Of a DNA stretch of 64,000 nucleotides, positions 43,897 to 53,283 are shown one piece after another. The position numbers and the translations under genes were made by a program. Position 1 is the stretch's first letter; every line of letters starts with the position of its first letter. A model generated the notes under the pieces. That model was not told the origin of the DNA. It worked only from the letters and a program-made list of their open reading frames with translations, and searched no databases. Source of the stretch: JBGRQA01 sp041725895 (GTDB lineage: Bacteria; Bacteroidota; Bacteroidia; Bacteroidales; Marinifilaceae); the NCBI GenBank assembly GCA_041725895.1, contig JBGRQA010000005.1:62001-126000 (forward strand), in the 5' to 3' direction.

Positions 43897-44520
43897 ATGA
43901 AACAAATTACAGTGAGAAATGATTTTATTGAGAGTACAGAGGAGGCTTACGTTAACAAGGCGATCAACTACAAAAAGAAGTTGTTGGTTTACAAGGACCA
44001 ATTGGGGTTCGACGATGAAACCATCGCCCAGGAAACGGCTCTGGTTGATGAAGTGTTGGATTGGAAGGAAAAGAAGGACCAGGCGCAACGCGATGCCAAG
44101 GCTATGGTTACGGGATTTAAAAATTCCCAGAAAAAACTGACCGCCTACATTCGCAAACGTCGTCCCGAAATTCAGGCTCTGGCAAACTACACCGAGTCCA
44201 TTGGTGTAGAGTTGGGGCTGGAAACCACCTACACCTCCATCGATACCAAAGACCTGATTCCTGACGTACAGCTGCATCTGGAAGGGGGCTACCCTACCAT
44301 CCGATTCAAGAAGCACGGAACCGATGGGATCCGTATCTTCAGGCGGATCAATGGTAAGGGCACCTTCGCTTTTCTGGATACCTGTAACGGTACCTACTAC
44401 AGGGACATCCGGCAAAAGGCCAATCCTCTGGAGCCCGAACTGCGGGAGTACTACGTTTTCTACACCATTAAGGGAGAAACCGTAGGAAAAAAATCGCAGA
44501 TTCTGCAGATTAGTCTGTAG
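43897..44520 (+). CDS. Unrecognised protein: helical N-terminus plus Fn3-like beta C-terminus
   Basis: 207 residues starting MKQITVRNDF. Residues 1-105 are helical and charged (KAINYKKKLLVYKDQL, DEVLDWKEKKDQAQRD). Residues 125-207 alternate strands and end with YYVFYTIKGETVGKKSQILQI-like pattern, reminiscent of a fibronectin type III-like domain: YPTIRFKKHGTDGIRIFRR, FAFLDTCNGTYYRDI, then the last strands. No signal peptide or membrane helix. I do not recognise a named family. Two in-frame ATGs upstream (43834 and 43861) would add non-family-like residues. It is a single gene downstream of the 21-bp array and a structured leader. Confidence 0.7.
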   Translation: MKQITVRNDFIESTEEAYVNKAINYKKKLLVYKDQLGFDDETIAQETALVDEVLDWKEKKDQAQRDAKAMVTGFKNSQKKLTAYIRKRRPEIQALANYTESIGVELGLETTYTSIDTKDLIPDVQLHLEGGYPTIRFKKHGTDGIRIFRRINGKGTFAFLDTCNGTYYRDIRQKANPLEPELREYYVFYTIKGETVGKKSQILQISL

Positions 44521-44542
44521 CTGCCCCGCAGAAGCACTAATT

Positions 44543-44572
44543 CCGGGCCGGTCGGTTTTTCGGCGGGCCCGG
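44543..44572 (+). terminator. Hairpin after the gene at 43897, probable terminator
   Basis: CCGGGCC (44543-44549) pairs with GGCCCGG (44566-44572), with a further partial inner stem around a T-rich loop. The T run after it is short (TTT), so termination strength is uncertain. Confidence 0.55.
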
Positions 44573-44710
44573 TTTGGCATCTTTTGGGGTTCGGAGTTTC
44601 TGGTTCTCGCTAAAAAACACTTGTATCTGATCTTTTACCCCCTGAAACATCATACATATAAACCTCTCTTCGTCCTACCAACATCAGTAGGTTGTTTAAT
44701 TGGATTGACT

Positions 44711-44817
44711 ATCCTCCCCTCCCTATGCAAATCGATTTTAAAAGGCAAAATAAGGCGATGTAAGGTGAAAAAAATCCCCACCAAAGGGTAAGGATGCAGC
44801 ATTGTAAATATTTCAAT
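44711..44817 (-). repeat. Imperfect direct repeat, copy 1 (downstream of katG)
   Basis: About 107 bases matching the stretch at 47451-47562. Shared words include TCGATTTTAAA, AATAAGGCGAT, AAAAAAATCCCCACC and a 3' block running from GGATGCAGCATTG to AATATTTCAAT. Read on the minus strand, a stem CCTTACC/GGTGGGG followed by ATTTTTTT forms a terminator. The rest of the gap 44573-44984 also carries a 10-bp perfect hairpin TATCCCTACT/AGTAGGGATA at 44872-44898. Confidence 0.8.
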
Positions 44818-44942
44818 CGGACTGCTTGAAGAATTTCTCCAAACTCCATTTGGCAAAACCGTTAAAAATACTATCCCTACTTTTGAAGAGTAGGGATATA
44901 TAAGATCGTAAATGACCTATTTTTAGACCGCAATAAATTATA

Positions 44943-44971
44943 AAAACGGGAGAATAGTGCTCCCCCGTTTT
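44943..44971 (-). terminator. Intrinsic terminator after katG
   Basis: On the minus strand AAAACGGGGGAG (44971-44960) pairs, with two bulged G, with CTCCCGTTTT (44952-44943), followed by TATAATTTATT. It lies 14 bases after the katG stop. Confidence 0.8.
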
Positions 44972-44984
44972 CTTTCAAGATGTC

Positions 44985-47198
44985 CTAGGATTTCAAATCG
45001 AACCGGTCGAGGTTCATAACTTTATTCCATGCAGCAACAAAGTCTTTTACAAACTTTTGGTTGGCATCAGCCGCTCCATAAACCTCTGCTACAGCCCTAA
45101 GTTCTGAGTTGGAACCAAAAATAAGATCGGCGCGTGTACCTTTCCATTTCACTTTTCCTGTTTTTCGGTCACGACCGTCAAAACATTCTTTGGAATCAGA
45201 ATTGGGCATCCAGGCAATGTTCATGTCCAATAGGTTTACAAAAAAATCATTCGTAAGAACTTCCGGACGATCTGTGAAAACACCATGTTCAGAACCATCA
45301 TAGTTTGCATTCAAAACACGCATACCTCCAACAAGAACAGTCATTTCGGGAGCTGTTAAGGTGAGCAACTGAGCTTTATCCACCAATAAATCTTCTGTGG
45401 ACATAGCATATTTCTTTTTTAAATAGTTGCGGAAACCATCCGCTACAGGCTCCAGAACAGCAAACGACTCAACATCGGTCTGCTCCTGAGTTGCATCCAT
45501 ACGTCCCGGGGTGAAGGGTACAGTTACATCCAAACCGGCATCCCTGGCCGCTTTCTCAATACCGGCACAACCTCCTAACACGATAAGGTCGGCAAGCGAT
45601 ACTTTTTTATCCTTTGATTGAGCATTATTGAAATCCTCCTGCAAACCTTCCAGGATTTGCAATACCTTACTCAATTGAGCAGGGTTATTTACTCCCCAAT
45701 CCTTTTGGGGAGCCAGACGAATACGTGCCCCGTTGGCACCACCACGCTTATCAGAGCCTCTGAAAATAGAAGCAGAGGCCCATGCCGTAGATACCAATTG
45801 GGCAACTGTTAATCCGGATTCTATAACTTTAGCTTTTAAGGCTGCAATATCGCTATCATCAATTGGTGTATGATTCATAGCAGGAATTGGATCCTGCCAA
45901 ATCAGCTCCTCAGCAGGAACTTCCGGACCTAAGTAACGTGTCGTTGGCCCCATATCACGGTGAGTTAATTTAAACCAAGCCCTGGCAAAGGCATCGGCAA
46001 ACTCAAGGGGATGCTCATAGAAACGTCTTGATATTTTTTCATACTCCGGATCAAAACGCAAGGACAAATCGGTGGTAAGCATCGTTGGATGATGCTTTTG
46101 GGACGCATCATGGGCATCGGGAATTACTTCATCAGAATCTTTGGCAATCCACATGTTTGCCCCTGCCGGACTTTTAGTTAGTTTCCATTCGTATTTGAAT
46201 AAATTGTCAAAAAAATAGTAACTCCATTTGGCGGGAGTTTGCGTCCAGGTAACTTCGATTCCACTTGTAATGGTGTCCTTCCCTTTTCCGGTCCCCAATG
46301 AGCTTTTCCAGCCCAAACCCTGTTCTTCAATATTCGCAGCTTCGGGTTCAGGTCCTACATGGGCAGCATCCCCGGCTCCATGGCATTTTCCAAAGGTATG
46401 ACCTCCGGCAATCAAAGCAACGGTTTCTTCATCGTTCATTGCCATTCTTGCAAAAGTTTCACGAATATCTTTGGCAGCAGCAACAGGATCAGGATTGCCT
46501 TCCGGACCTTCAGGATTCACATAAATAAGTCCCATCTGCACGGCTGCCAGCGGATTGTCCAGATCCTTTTTCTCCGTGTCGTAACGTTCATCTCCTTCGA
46601 GCCATTCGGTTTCGGCCCCCCAATAAACATCTTCTTCCGGTTCCCATACGTCTTCACGGCCACCTGCAAAACCAAAGGTTTTAAACCCCATAGATTCCAG
46701 AGCCACATTTCCAGCCAATATCATAAGGTCAGCCCAGGAGATGCTTTTACCATACTTCTGCTTAACAGGCCAAAGTAACCTACGGGCTTTGTCAAGGTTG
46801 GTATTATCGGGCCAGCTGTTTAGCGGAGCAAAACGTTGCTGTCCTGTACCGCCACCCCCACGACCATCTCCGATTCGGTACGTACCGGCACTGTGCCAGG
46901 CCATTCGGATGAATAAGGGACCATAATGACCAAAATCGGCAGGCCACCAATCCTGCGAATCGGTCATCAATGCGTGAAGATCCTCTTTTAGAGCCTTGTA
47001 ATCAAGCTTATTGAATTCTTCGGCATAGTCAAAATCTTTCCCCATAGGGTTGGACAATGAGGAGTGCTGACGAAGAATGTTTAGCTTTAATTGGTTTGGC
47101 CACCAATCACGATTTTTTGTTCCGCCACCACCAAAACTGTGTTTGCCTATAGCCCCGGTAACCGGGCATTTACTAATTTTCCCAGATTGCTTTTCCAT
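44985..47198 (-). CDS. katG: Bifunctional catalase-peroxidase KatG
   Basis: Haem enzyme that degrades hydrogen peroxide. 737 residues in the usual two-domain layout. The distal active site is R98, W101 and H102 (IRMAWHSAGTYR). GLIYVNPEGPEG carries the Tyr of the Met-Tyr-Trp adduct needed for catalase activity, and IAGGHTFGKCHG carries the proximal His. The second domain has the HRDMGPTTRYLGP block. No signal peptide. It is transcribed towards its own terminator and lies between two copies of a 110-bp direct repeat, downstream of the main atp cluster. Confidence 0.97.
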   Translation of the reverse strand: MEKQSGKISKCPVTGAIGKHSFGGGGTKNRDWWPNQLKLNILRQHSSLSNPMGKDFDYAEEFNKLDYKALKEDLHALMTDSQDWWPADFGHYGPLFIRMAWHSAGTYRIGDGRGGGGTGQQRFAPLNSWPDNTNLDKARRLLWPVKQKYGKSISWADLMILAGNVALESMGFKTFGFAGGREDVWEPEEDVYWGAETEWLEGDERYDTEKKDLDNPLAAVQMGLIYVNPEGPEGNPDPVAAAKDIRETFARMAMNDEETVALIAGGHTFGKCHGAGDAAHVGPEPEAANIEEQGLGWKSSLGTGKGKDTITSGIEVTWTQTPAKWSYYFFDNLFKYEWKLTKSPAGANMWIAKDSDEVIPDAHDASQKHHPTMLTTDLSLRFDPEYEKISRRFYEHPLEFADAFARAWFKLTHRDMGPTTRYLGPEVPAEELIWQDPIPAMNHTPIDDSDIAALKAKVIESGLTVAQLVSTAWASASIFRGSDKRGGANGARIRLAPQKDWGVNNPAQLSKVLQILEGLQEDFNNAQSKDKKVSLADLIVLGGCAGIEKAARDAGLDVTVPFTPGRMDATQEQTDVESFAVLEPVADGFRNYLKKKYAMSTEDLLVDKAQLLTLTAPEMTVLVGGMRVLNANYDGSEHGVFTDRPEVLTNDFFVNLLDMNIAWMPNSDSKECFDGRDRKTGKVKWKGTRADLIFGSNSELRAVAEVYGAADANQKFVKDFVAAWNKVMNLDRFDLKS

Positions 47199-47450
47199 AA
47201 TTTACTGGATTTAGGGTTGTGGATATAACATTCAATCTAATTTACCAATCCTTTTAGGGAGAATCTTCTCGCAACAAGGATTACTAAATTTACAAAATAT
47301 TGATCCACAAGTCAATTAAAATATTAGTTGGCAGGAAGAAGTTTCATCTGACATGATTTGAAGGGATTTCTATCCCCTACGAGAAAGGGCATAGGAAGGG
47401 TTAAACCTTTGCCCAAAGAAAAAAATCAGCCCGATGCTGTTTTGAATTCC

Positions 47451-47562
47451 TCCTCCCCTACCCCATCGTAGGCAATTCGATTTTAAAGAGGAAATAAGGC
47501 GATATAAGGCAAAAAAAATCCCCACCCAAAGGGTGAGGATGCAGCATTGTAAATATTTCAAT
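47451..47562 (-). repeat. Imperfect direct repeat, copy 2 (downstream of atpG)
   Basis: About 112 bases matching 44711-44817 in the same orientation. On the minus strand CCTCACCC pairs with GGGTGGGG (one T-G) around TTT, followed by ATTTTTTT, a terminator 40 bases after the atpG stop. The remaining part of the 379-base gap up to katG's start (47199-47450) shows no gene; the katG promoter should lie there but I could not place it. Confidence 0.8.
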
Positions 47563-47577
47563 ATGGCTTCTGTTTCA

Positions 47578-48453
47578 TTATCCTTTGCCTAAGGCTTCGG
47601 CACCGGATACAATTTCCAGAATTTCGTTGGTAATAGCAGCCTGACGGGCCTTGTTGTAATGCAGGTTCAACTCCTGGATCAAATCGGTAGCGTTATCGGT
47701 TGCTTTGTGCATGGAAGTCATACGAGCACCGTGTTCGGCTGCGAAGGAATCGAGCATTGCCTTAAAGAACTGGATCTTCAGCGATTGTGGGATCAGATCT
47801 CTTACAATCTCCTTTTTTCCGGGTTCGAAAATGTAATCCAGATGTTGCTCCTGAATGTCCTCCTCCATCTGAATGGGCAGGAATTGTTCGGTGGTCAGCA
47901 ATTGCACACCTGCATTCTTAAATTGATTGTAAACCAATACAATTCTATCGTAGGTTCCCGCTGCAAATTCAGTCATGAGTTCAGTTGCCAGTGCAGCAAC
48001 ATTCTCAAAGCTAAGGTTGTCGAACAACTCGTTATGATGCCCCACTACCTGGTAATGCTTTTTCAGGAATTCATAGCCCTGCTTCCCGATGGCCAGCATC
48101 TTCAGATTGCCTTTGGCATTCTGAGCGGCATAGGTTTGCTCTGCTAAAACGGAGGCTTGCTTAATTGCATTTGCGTTGAAGGCACCACACAAGCCTTTGT
48201 TGGAGGTAATCACTACCAGCAATACCTTCTCAGGTTTTCGCTCGGCCCCATATACATTCTCCTCCGGATCTCCCAAACTCCCGCTTAAACTCCCCAGTAT
48301 TTCGTGCAGTTTGCCTGCATAGGGCCGGATCTGTAAAATAGCATCCTGTGCCTTTTTCAATTTGGCAGCAGATACCATTTTCATGGCTGCAGTCACCTGT
48401 CGTGTTTTCTTTACAGAGGTAATCCGGGTACGTATTTCTTTTAAATTCGCCAT
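47578..48453 (-). CDS. atpG: F1 ATP synthase gamma subunit
   Basis: Central rotor shaft, 291 residues. The N-terminal helix MANLKEIRTRITSVKKTRQVTAAMKMVSAAKLKKAQ and the C-terminal helix MTSMHKATDNATDLIQELNLHYNKARQAAITNEI (here given only in part: NATDLIQELNLHYN, RQAAITNEI) are the family's coiled-coil ends. VITSNKGLCGAFN near residue 80 is also conserved. Last gene of the atpB-E-F-H-A-G run, 54 bases after atpA. Confidence 0.96.
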   Translation of the reverse strand: MANLKEIRTRITSVKKTRQVTAAMKMVSAAKLKKAQDAILQIRPYAGKLHEILGSLSGSLGDPEENVYGAERKPEKVLLVVITSNKGLCGAFNANAIKQASVLAEQTYAAQNAKGNLKMLAIGKQGYEFLKKHYQVVGHHNELFDNLSFENVAALATELMTEFAAGTYDRIVLVYNQFKNAGVQLLTTEQFLPIQMEEDIQEQHLDYIFEPGKKEIVRDLIPQSLKIQFFKAMLDSFAAEHGARMTSMHKATDNATDLIQELNLHYNKARQAAITNEILEIVSGAEALGKG

Positions 48454-48507
48454 TTATTCAAACTCTGTTTATGGGATTCAGGGGTGGATTGCTCCACCCC
48501 AAATATC

Positions 48508-50112
48508 TTATTCTTTGTATTTCAAAGAAATGTCGGCTGCCACTTTCCGCATTACTTCCTGGGCTTCTTCGGTATATTTACCTGCACCCAGCTCAGTAAG
48601 AACGTCTTTGTGCTGCATTTCCATGAAATCAAGGAAATCCTTTTCAAACTCCTTCACCTTACCAACAGGAACATCTCTAAGCAAGCCCTGCGATCCACAG
48701 AACAGGATGGCTACCTGCTTGTCGACGGTGTAAGGGGTGTATTGCAACTGCTTCAGGATTTCCACGTTCTTGGCTCCCTTGTCCAAAATGGCAAGTGTAG
48801 CGGCATCCATATCGGATCCGAACTTGGCAAAGGCTTCCAGCTCGCGGTACTGTGCCTGGTCTAGTTTCAGGGTACCGGCTACCTTCTTCATGGATTTGAT
48901 TTGAGCACTACCTCCCACACGAGATACCGAGATACCCACGTTAATTGCAGGACGAATACCGGCGTTGAACAAGTCGGATTCCAGGAAGATCTGTCCATCG
49001 GTAATAGAAATCACATTAGTTGGAATGTAGGCCGAAACGTCACCCGCCTGGGTTTCGATAATAGGCAATGCGGTAAGGGATCCTCCCCCTTTGATGATAG
49101 ACTCTCCGTTCTCGTCGCGAGCATCAACAAGACTTTGAGGCAAGTCGTTCATCTGTCGTGCAATTTCATCGGAATCGATCACCTTGGCAGCACGCTCCAA
49201 CAATCTTGAATGCAAGTAGAACACGTCTCCAGGATAGGCCTCACGTCCCGGTGGACGACGAAGCAGCAGGGAAACCTCCCGGTAGGATACCGCCTGCTTC
49301 GACAAGTCATCGTAAATAATCAGGGCCGGACGACCGGTATCACGGAAGAACTCACCAATGGAAGCTCCTGCAAATGGGGCGTAGAACTGCATCGCTGCCG
49401 GATCGGAAGCCGTTGCGGAAACAATAACGGTGTATGGCATAGCACCATTGTCTTCCAAAGTTTTGGCGATATTGGCCACGGTAGATCCCTTCTGTCCTAC
49501 AGCAACGTAGATACAGTATACGGTTTCGCCCTTATCGTAAAATTCTTTCTGATTAATAATGGTATCAATGGCAATGGCAGTTTTCCCTGTCTGACGGTCA
49601 CCGATGATCAACTCACGCTGTCCGCGACCAATAGGAATCATCGCATCCACCGCTTTAATACCGGTTTGCAAAGGTTCGTTTACCGGCTGACGGTAGATTA
49701 CTCCGGGCGCTTTACGTTCCAGGGGCATTTCGTAGGTTGTGCCTGTAATGGCGCCTTTCCCGTCGATTGGTTCCCCAATGGTGTTGATCACACGTCCCAG
49801 CATTCCTTCTCCCACATTGATGGAAGCGATGCGCTTGGTACGTTTAACGGTATCTCCTTCACGAATTCCTTCCGATTCTCCCAGGAGAACACATCCCACA
49901 TTGTCTTCCTCGAGGTTCAGCACAATGCCCATCACCCCGTTCTGGAATTCGATCAATTCGTTGGATTCCACATTTGACAAACCGTAAATACGGGCAATTC
50001 CGTCACCCACCTGTAATACGGTTCCGACTTCTTCCAGTTCTGTTTCAGTCTTAAATCCTTCTAATTGCTGCTTTAGAATTTCTGAAACTTCTGCAGGTTT
50101 TATACTAGCCAT
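48508..50112 (-). CDS. atpA: F1 ATP synthase alpha subunit
   Basis: Non-catalytic nucleotide-binding subunit, 534 residues. Walker A is GDRQTGKTAIAIDTI (about 171-185) and the VYVAVGQK-like block appears as CIYVAVGQKGSTVA. The alpha signature PAINVGISVSRVGGSAQ is at about 380. The N-terminal region starts MASIKPAEVSEILKQQLEGF, as is usual. It follows atpH with 42 bases between them. Confidence 0.97.
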   Translation of the reverse strand: MASIKPAEVSEILKQQLEGFKTETELEEVGTVLQVGDGIARIYGLSNVESNELIEFQNGVMGIVLNLEEDNVGCVLLGESEGIREGDTVKRTKRIASINVGEGMLGRVINTIGEPIDGKGAITGTTYEMPLERKAPGVIYRQPVNEPLQTGIKAVDAMIPIGRGQRELIIGDRQTGKTAIAIDTIINQKEFYDKGETVYCIYVAVGQKGSTVANIAKTLEDNGAMPYTVIVSATASDPAAMQFYAPFAGASIGEFFRDTGRPALIIYDDLSKQAVSYREVSLLLRRPPGREAYPGDVFYLHSRLLERAAKVIDSDEIARQMNDLPQSLVDARDENGESIIKGGGSLTALPIIETQAGDVSAYIPTNVISITDGQIFLESDLFNAGIRPAINVGISVSRVGGSAQIKSMKKVAGTLKLDQAQYRELEAFAKFGSDMDAATLAILDKGAKNVEILKQLQYTPYTVDKQVAILFCGSQGLLRDVPVGKVKEFEKDFLDFMEMQHKDVLTELGAGKYTEEAQEVMRKVAADISLKYKE

Positions 50113-50154
50113 ATTTTATGATTTATTATTCAGATCGTGTTTCTGATTTTTACA

Positions 50155-50712
50155 CTAATTTTTTCCCATTTGATTGGCGCTCAAAAGCTCACGCTTGATA
50201 CGATTCAACTGGTAAGCCACACTGGCATCCAGCTGCTTATCGTCTACACGTAATATAAAGCCGCCAATTAGTTCCTTATCGATTCGTTCCTCCAGTTCAA
50301 TATCCGCCTGGAAAGACTCCTTCAGTACCTGGATCATTTTTTGCTTCCCTTCCTCTCCAACAGGAACTGCGGAGGTAAGTACGGCAGATTTGATTCCAAG
50401 GTCTTTCCGGCACAAATCAAGGAAATTGCGGGATATATCTTTCAAGTAGATTTCCCGTTTGTTTTCAACCACCAGTCCTAAAAATTTAAGTGTAAGGTCG
50501 TCTACTTTCCCCTTAAATATTTGGTTGGTCAGGTCCTTTTTCTGGGAGGTTTTCACCACAGGGCTTTCAACCATCAACCAAAAATCGCTAACAGTTTGAC
50601 AGCACTCCAGTACCAGGGCCATATCCACCTTCAGGGTTTCCAGCTTCTGCTGTTCCTTACCTAATTGAAACAAGGCCTTGGCGTATCGAACCGAGATTTT
50701 ACTTTCGTTCAT
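50155..50712 (-). CDS. atpH: F1 ATP synthase delta subunit
   Basis: Peripheral stalk subunit (OSCP), 185 residues. The N-terminus SKISVRYAKALFQLGKEQQ and the C-terminal ELIGGFILRVDDKQLDASVAYQLNRIK fit the family signature (the latter given here as ELIGGFILRVDDKQLD). It is placed between atpF and atpA as expected. Confidence 0.95.
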   Translation of the reverse strand: MNESKISVRYAKALFQLGKEQQKLETLKVDMALVLECCQTVSDFWLMVESPVVKTSQKKDLTNQIFKGKVDDLTLKFLGLVVENKREIYLKDISRNFLDLCRKDLGIKSAVLTSAVPVGEEGKQKMIQVLKESFQADIELEERIDKELIGGFILRVDDKQLDASVAYQLNRIKRELLSANQMGKN

Positions 50713-50758
50713 AATTCAACAAATTTGTTCCGAGATGAATAAATTAAACCGAACCGTA

Positions 50759-51253
50759 CTAGTTCAGTTCCATCTCATCCATCAGCTTGTTAAAATAGTC
50801 CTTCTGAAGCTGTCCTTCCTCAAACTGCTGACGCAGGATTTTCTCTGCAATTTCAACCGAAAGAGTTGCAACCTGTTCTTTGATCTCGCCCAGGGCAGCG
50901 GTTTTCTCGCTCTCAATGCTCAAACGGGCTGCTTCAATGATCTTATCAGCTTCTTCGATGGCTTTGCGCTTGGCATCGTTCACCAACTGATCGCTCATGG
51001 CTTTTGCTTCCTTCAGCAAAGCCTCGCGTTCCATTTTAGCTTCCTTTAGAATTTTTTCGTTATCGGCCTGTAAGGCTGCCATCTCTTCCTTGGCTCTATC
51101 AGCAGATCGCAGGGCATTCTCAATGGAATTTTCCCTTTCCTTTAAGGCATTCAGTATGGGTTTCCAGGCATATTTTTTAAGGATGTACAAAACAATCCCG
51201 AAGGATACCAGCATCCAAAAAAACAAGCCGAAATTGGGCATTACCAAATCCAT
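50759..51253 (-). CDS. atpF: F0 ATP synthase b subunit
   Basis: 164 residues. One transmembrane helix (about 5-25, FGLFFWMLVSFGIVLYILK) followed by a long charged coiled coil (ENALRSADRAKEEMAALQAD, KEAKAMSDQLVNDAKRKAIE), the peripheral stalk. Gap of 112 bases to atpE and 46 to atpH. Confidence 0.95.
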   Translation of the reverse strand: MDLVMPNFGLFFWMLVSFGIVLYILKKYAWKPILNALKERENSIENALRSADRAKEEMAALQADNEKILKEAKMEREALLKEAKAMSDQLVNDAKRKAIEEADKIIEAARLSIESEKTAALGEIKEQVATLSVEIAEKILRQQFEEGQLQKDYFNKLMDEMELN

Positions 51254-51365
51254 AGTCCTAATTTATTTTAGTTTTCCAATTGCGGAAAATCAATTTTCAT
51301 TTAAAAAAACCAGCAATCCGGACCAGACAACCTCTGTCTCCGGATTGCGTGATACTTTTATTTTC

Positions 51366-51623
51366 TTACAGCACGAAGGTCAACAGACAAACGATAATTG
51401 CAAAGAAAGCCACACCTTCAATCAGAGCAGCAGCTACAATCATGTTTGCACGAATGTCACCAGCGGCTTCAGGCTGACGGGCAATACTCTCCAAAGCATT
51501 TCCACCAATTTTACCAATACCAACACCAGCACCAATAGCAGCGATACCAGCTCCAAGAGCAGCACCCATTTTGGCTAGGGCCAGATTGGCAGCAGCCTGT
51601 AAAATAATAGACAATGTAATCAT
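51366..51623 (-). CDS. atpE: F0 ATP synthase c subunit
   Basis: 85 residues forming a two-helix hairpin: GAALGAGIAAIGAGVGIGKIGG, a polar loop with ARQPEA, and a second helix AALIEGVAFFAIIVCL carrying the ion-binding Glu. The Glu is followed by Gly and lacks the Ser/Thr and Tyr of sodium-type rings, so proton coupling is predicted. (The first helix is residues 19-40.). Confidence 0.96.
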   Translation of the reverse strand: MITLSIILQAAANLALAKMGAALGAGIAAIGAGVGIGKIGGNALESIARQPEAAGDIRANMIVAAALIEGVAFFAIIVCLLTFVL

Positions 51624-51702
51624 AACTATATTAGTTTTAATTAATGAAAAACAAATTATTTAATCCGACTCGTGTCGGGAATTGTAATCTTTACGAATTG
51701 GC

Positions 51703-52788
51703 TTAATGATGCTCCTCGGTAGCCATACCAAAGTACAGGGCCGAAAGAAGCGTAAACACGTAAGCCTGAATTAATGCCACCAGCAACTCAAGCATGGTCA
51801 TAAATACGGTAAACAGAATGGACACAACGGATATTCCATATCCTGCAGTGTGACTAATACCGCCAAAAATAAATATCAAGCTAAAGAAAGCCATTGCAAT
51901 CATGTGGCCGGCCGTAATGTTGGCAAACAATCGGACCATCAAAACGAAAGGCTTGGTAAATACCCCAAACAACTCTACAATTGGCATCAGGGGAACTGGA
52001 ATCTTCAGCCACCAGGGTACCCCGGGAGCGTTAAAAATGTGCTTCCAGTAGTTCTTGTTCCCATTCACCGTTGTAATCAGGAAAGTAAACAAAGCCAACA
52101 CCATGGTAATAGTGATGTTTCCTGTTACATTGGCTCCTCCGGGGAACAGTGGAATCAAGCCCAGCATATTGTTGAACCAGATAAAGAAAAACAAGGTCAA
52201 CAAAAAGGGCATAAATTTTTCGTGCTTTTTATCGCCAATGGCTGGTTTTGCAATTTCGTCGCGTACAAAAAGAATTACCGGCTCTACCCAGGATTGTATT
52301 CCCTTGGGAGCTTTCCCGGTTCTTCGCACATAGGCTTTGGCAACGGAAATAAAGATCCATGCCAGGAAGATCATACTTAGCAGCATGGCTACCACGGTTT
52401 TGGTCATGGAAAGGTCGACGGGACGAACCTCTACACCATTTACCGTTTCCACAATTTTTCCTTTAAACTCTCCCTCGTGAGCTATTTTAAAGCCCTGGTA
52501 AGATGCGTGACCATGGTGAAAATTACTGGAAAGAAATACATGCCATCCGGAAGTCTGAGAATACACAATCACAGGCAAAGGAATTGATATGTGCTTTTCA
52601 CCGATGGAGGTAATATGCCAGTCGTAGGCATCTCCAATATGACCCATTATAAATTCTCCGGGTTGAAATTTTTCCTGGTGGGCAGCAGCATGATGTTCAT
52701 GCTCTTTCTGATCCGAATCCGAAGCTTTAACAGGCGCAACGGATATCAAAAGGAATAGACTCAGCAGTAATAGATGAATATTTCTCAT
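51703..52788 (-). CDS. atpB: F0 ATP synthase a subunit with signal peptide and long N-terminal domain
   Basis: 361 residues, about 90 more than E. coli AtpB. Residues 1-22 are a signal peptide (MRNIHLLLLSLFLLISVAPV), followed by a His-rich periplasmic part (KEHEHHAAAHQEK) and a beta-rich stretch up to about 125. The membrane part then starts (TKTVVAMLLSMIFLAWIFI), with the essential Arg in LVMVRLFANITAGHM and the final helices near TEEHH. Such extended AtpB forms are common in Bacteroidota. First gene of the run atpB-E-F-H-A-G. Confidence 0.94.
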   Translation of the reverse strand: MRNIHLLLLSLFLLISVAPVKASDSDQKEHEHHAAAHQEKFQPGEFIMGHIGDAYDWHITSIGEKHISIPLPVIVYSQTSGWHVFLSSNFHHGHASYQGFKIAHEGEFKGKIVETVNGVEVRPVDLSMTKTVVAMLLSMIFLAWIFISVAKAYVRRTGKAPKGIQSWVEPVILFVRDEIAKPAIGDKKHEKFMPFLLTLFFFIWFNNMLGLIPLFPGGANVTGNITITMVLALFTFLITTVNGNKNYWKHIFNAPGVPWWLKIPVPLMPIVELFGVFTKPFVLMVRLFANITAGHMIAMAFFSLIFIFGGISHTAGYGISVVSILFTVFMTMLELLVALIQAYVFTLLSALYFGMATEEHH

Positions 52789-53283
52789 TCGTAATAAATT
52801 TACTCTTCAATATTACTCATGCAACCTACTTTGTGGACTCAATTCTAATCAAAAAAACCACCCCTCAAAATTCCTTTTGCTATGCTTAGCATTGATGTCA
52901 CAAGGAAAGCTCCATGCGTAATAAACGGTTTAATGTTGCTGAATACCCCAATTTCGCGATTCACCGAAACGGAATAATCATTTCAAATGCAATATGGCAC
53001 TTCGTTTAGTTCTCTTCTATCGTCAATGTTGCTACCTCCAAAACTCATCGTCTCATCAAGGGGAAGGTTTGTGCTGACAACCTAGAAATGGTGCTGTCAT
53101 TTTCTCTGTCTCCTTTCTGCGTCGACACCGCCTCAACCGTCCCTATGTATCGGATTTTTAGCAACAAATTCTCTTTCTATCCAAGCTCAGTAATTCTGGC
53201 ATTCCTGAGCACTTTTTCGAAGACAAGGTCAAATTTAATAAAAAAAAGGACTTTCTAATTCCAATTTCAGGTTATTTAACATC
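52789..53283. other. Intergenic region upstream of atpB
   Basis: 495 bases without a gene, probably holding the atpB promoter. TAAATTTG on the minus strand (53237-53230) matches the -7 consensus, with TTG 24 bases upstream, but this would leave a leader of about 430 bases. No hairpin with T run was seen. Confidence 0.4.

Noticed and set aside
44985..47198. katG as cargo of an insertion sequence
   Set aside because: The flanking direct repeats are not inverted, no transposase is present and the repeats carry terminators; duplication or repeat-mediated insertion fits better.
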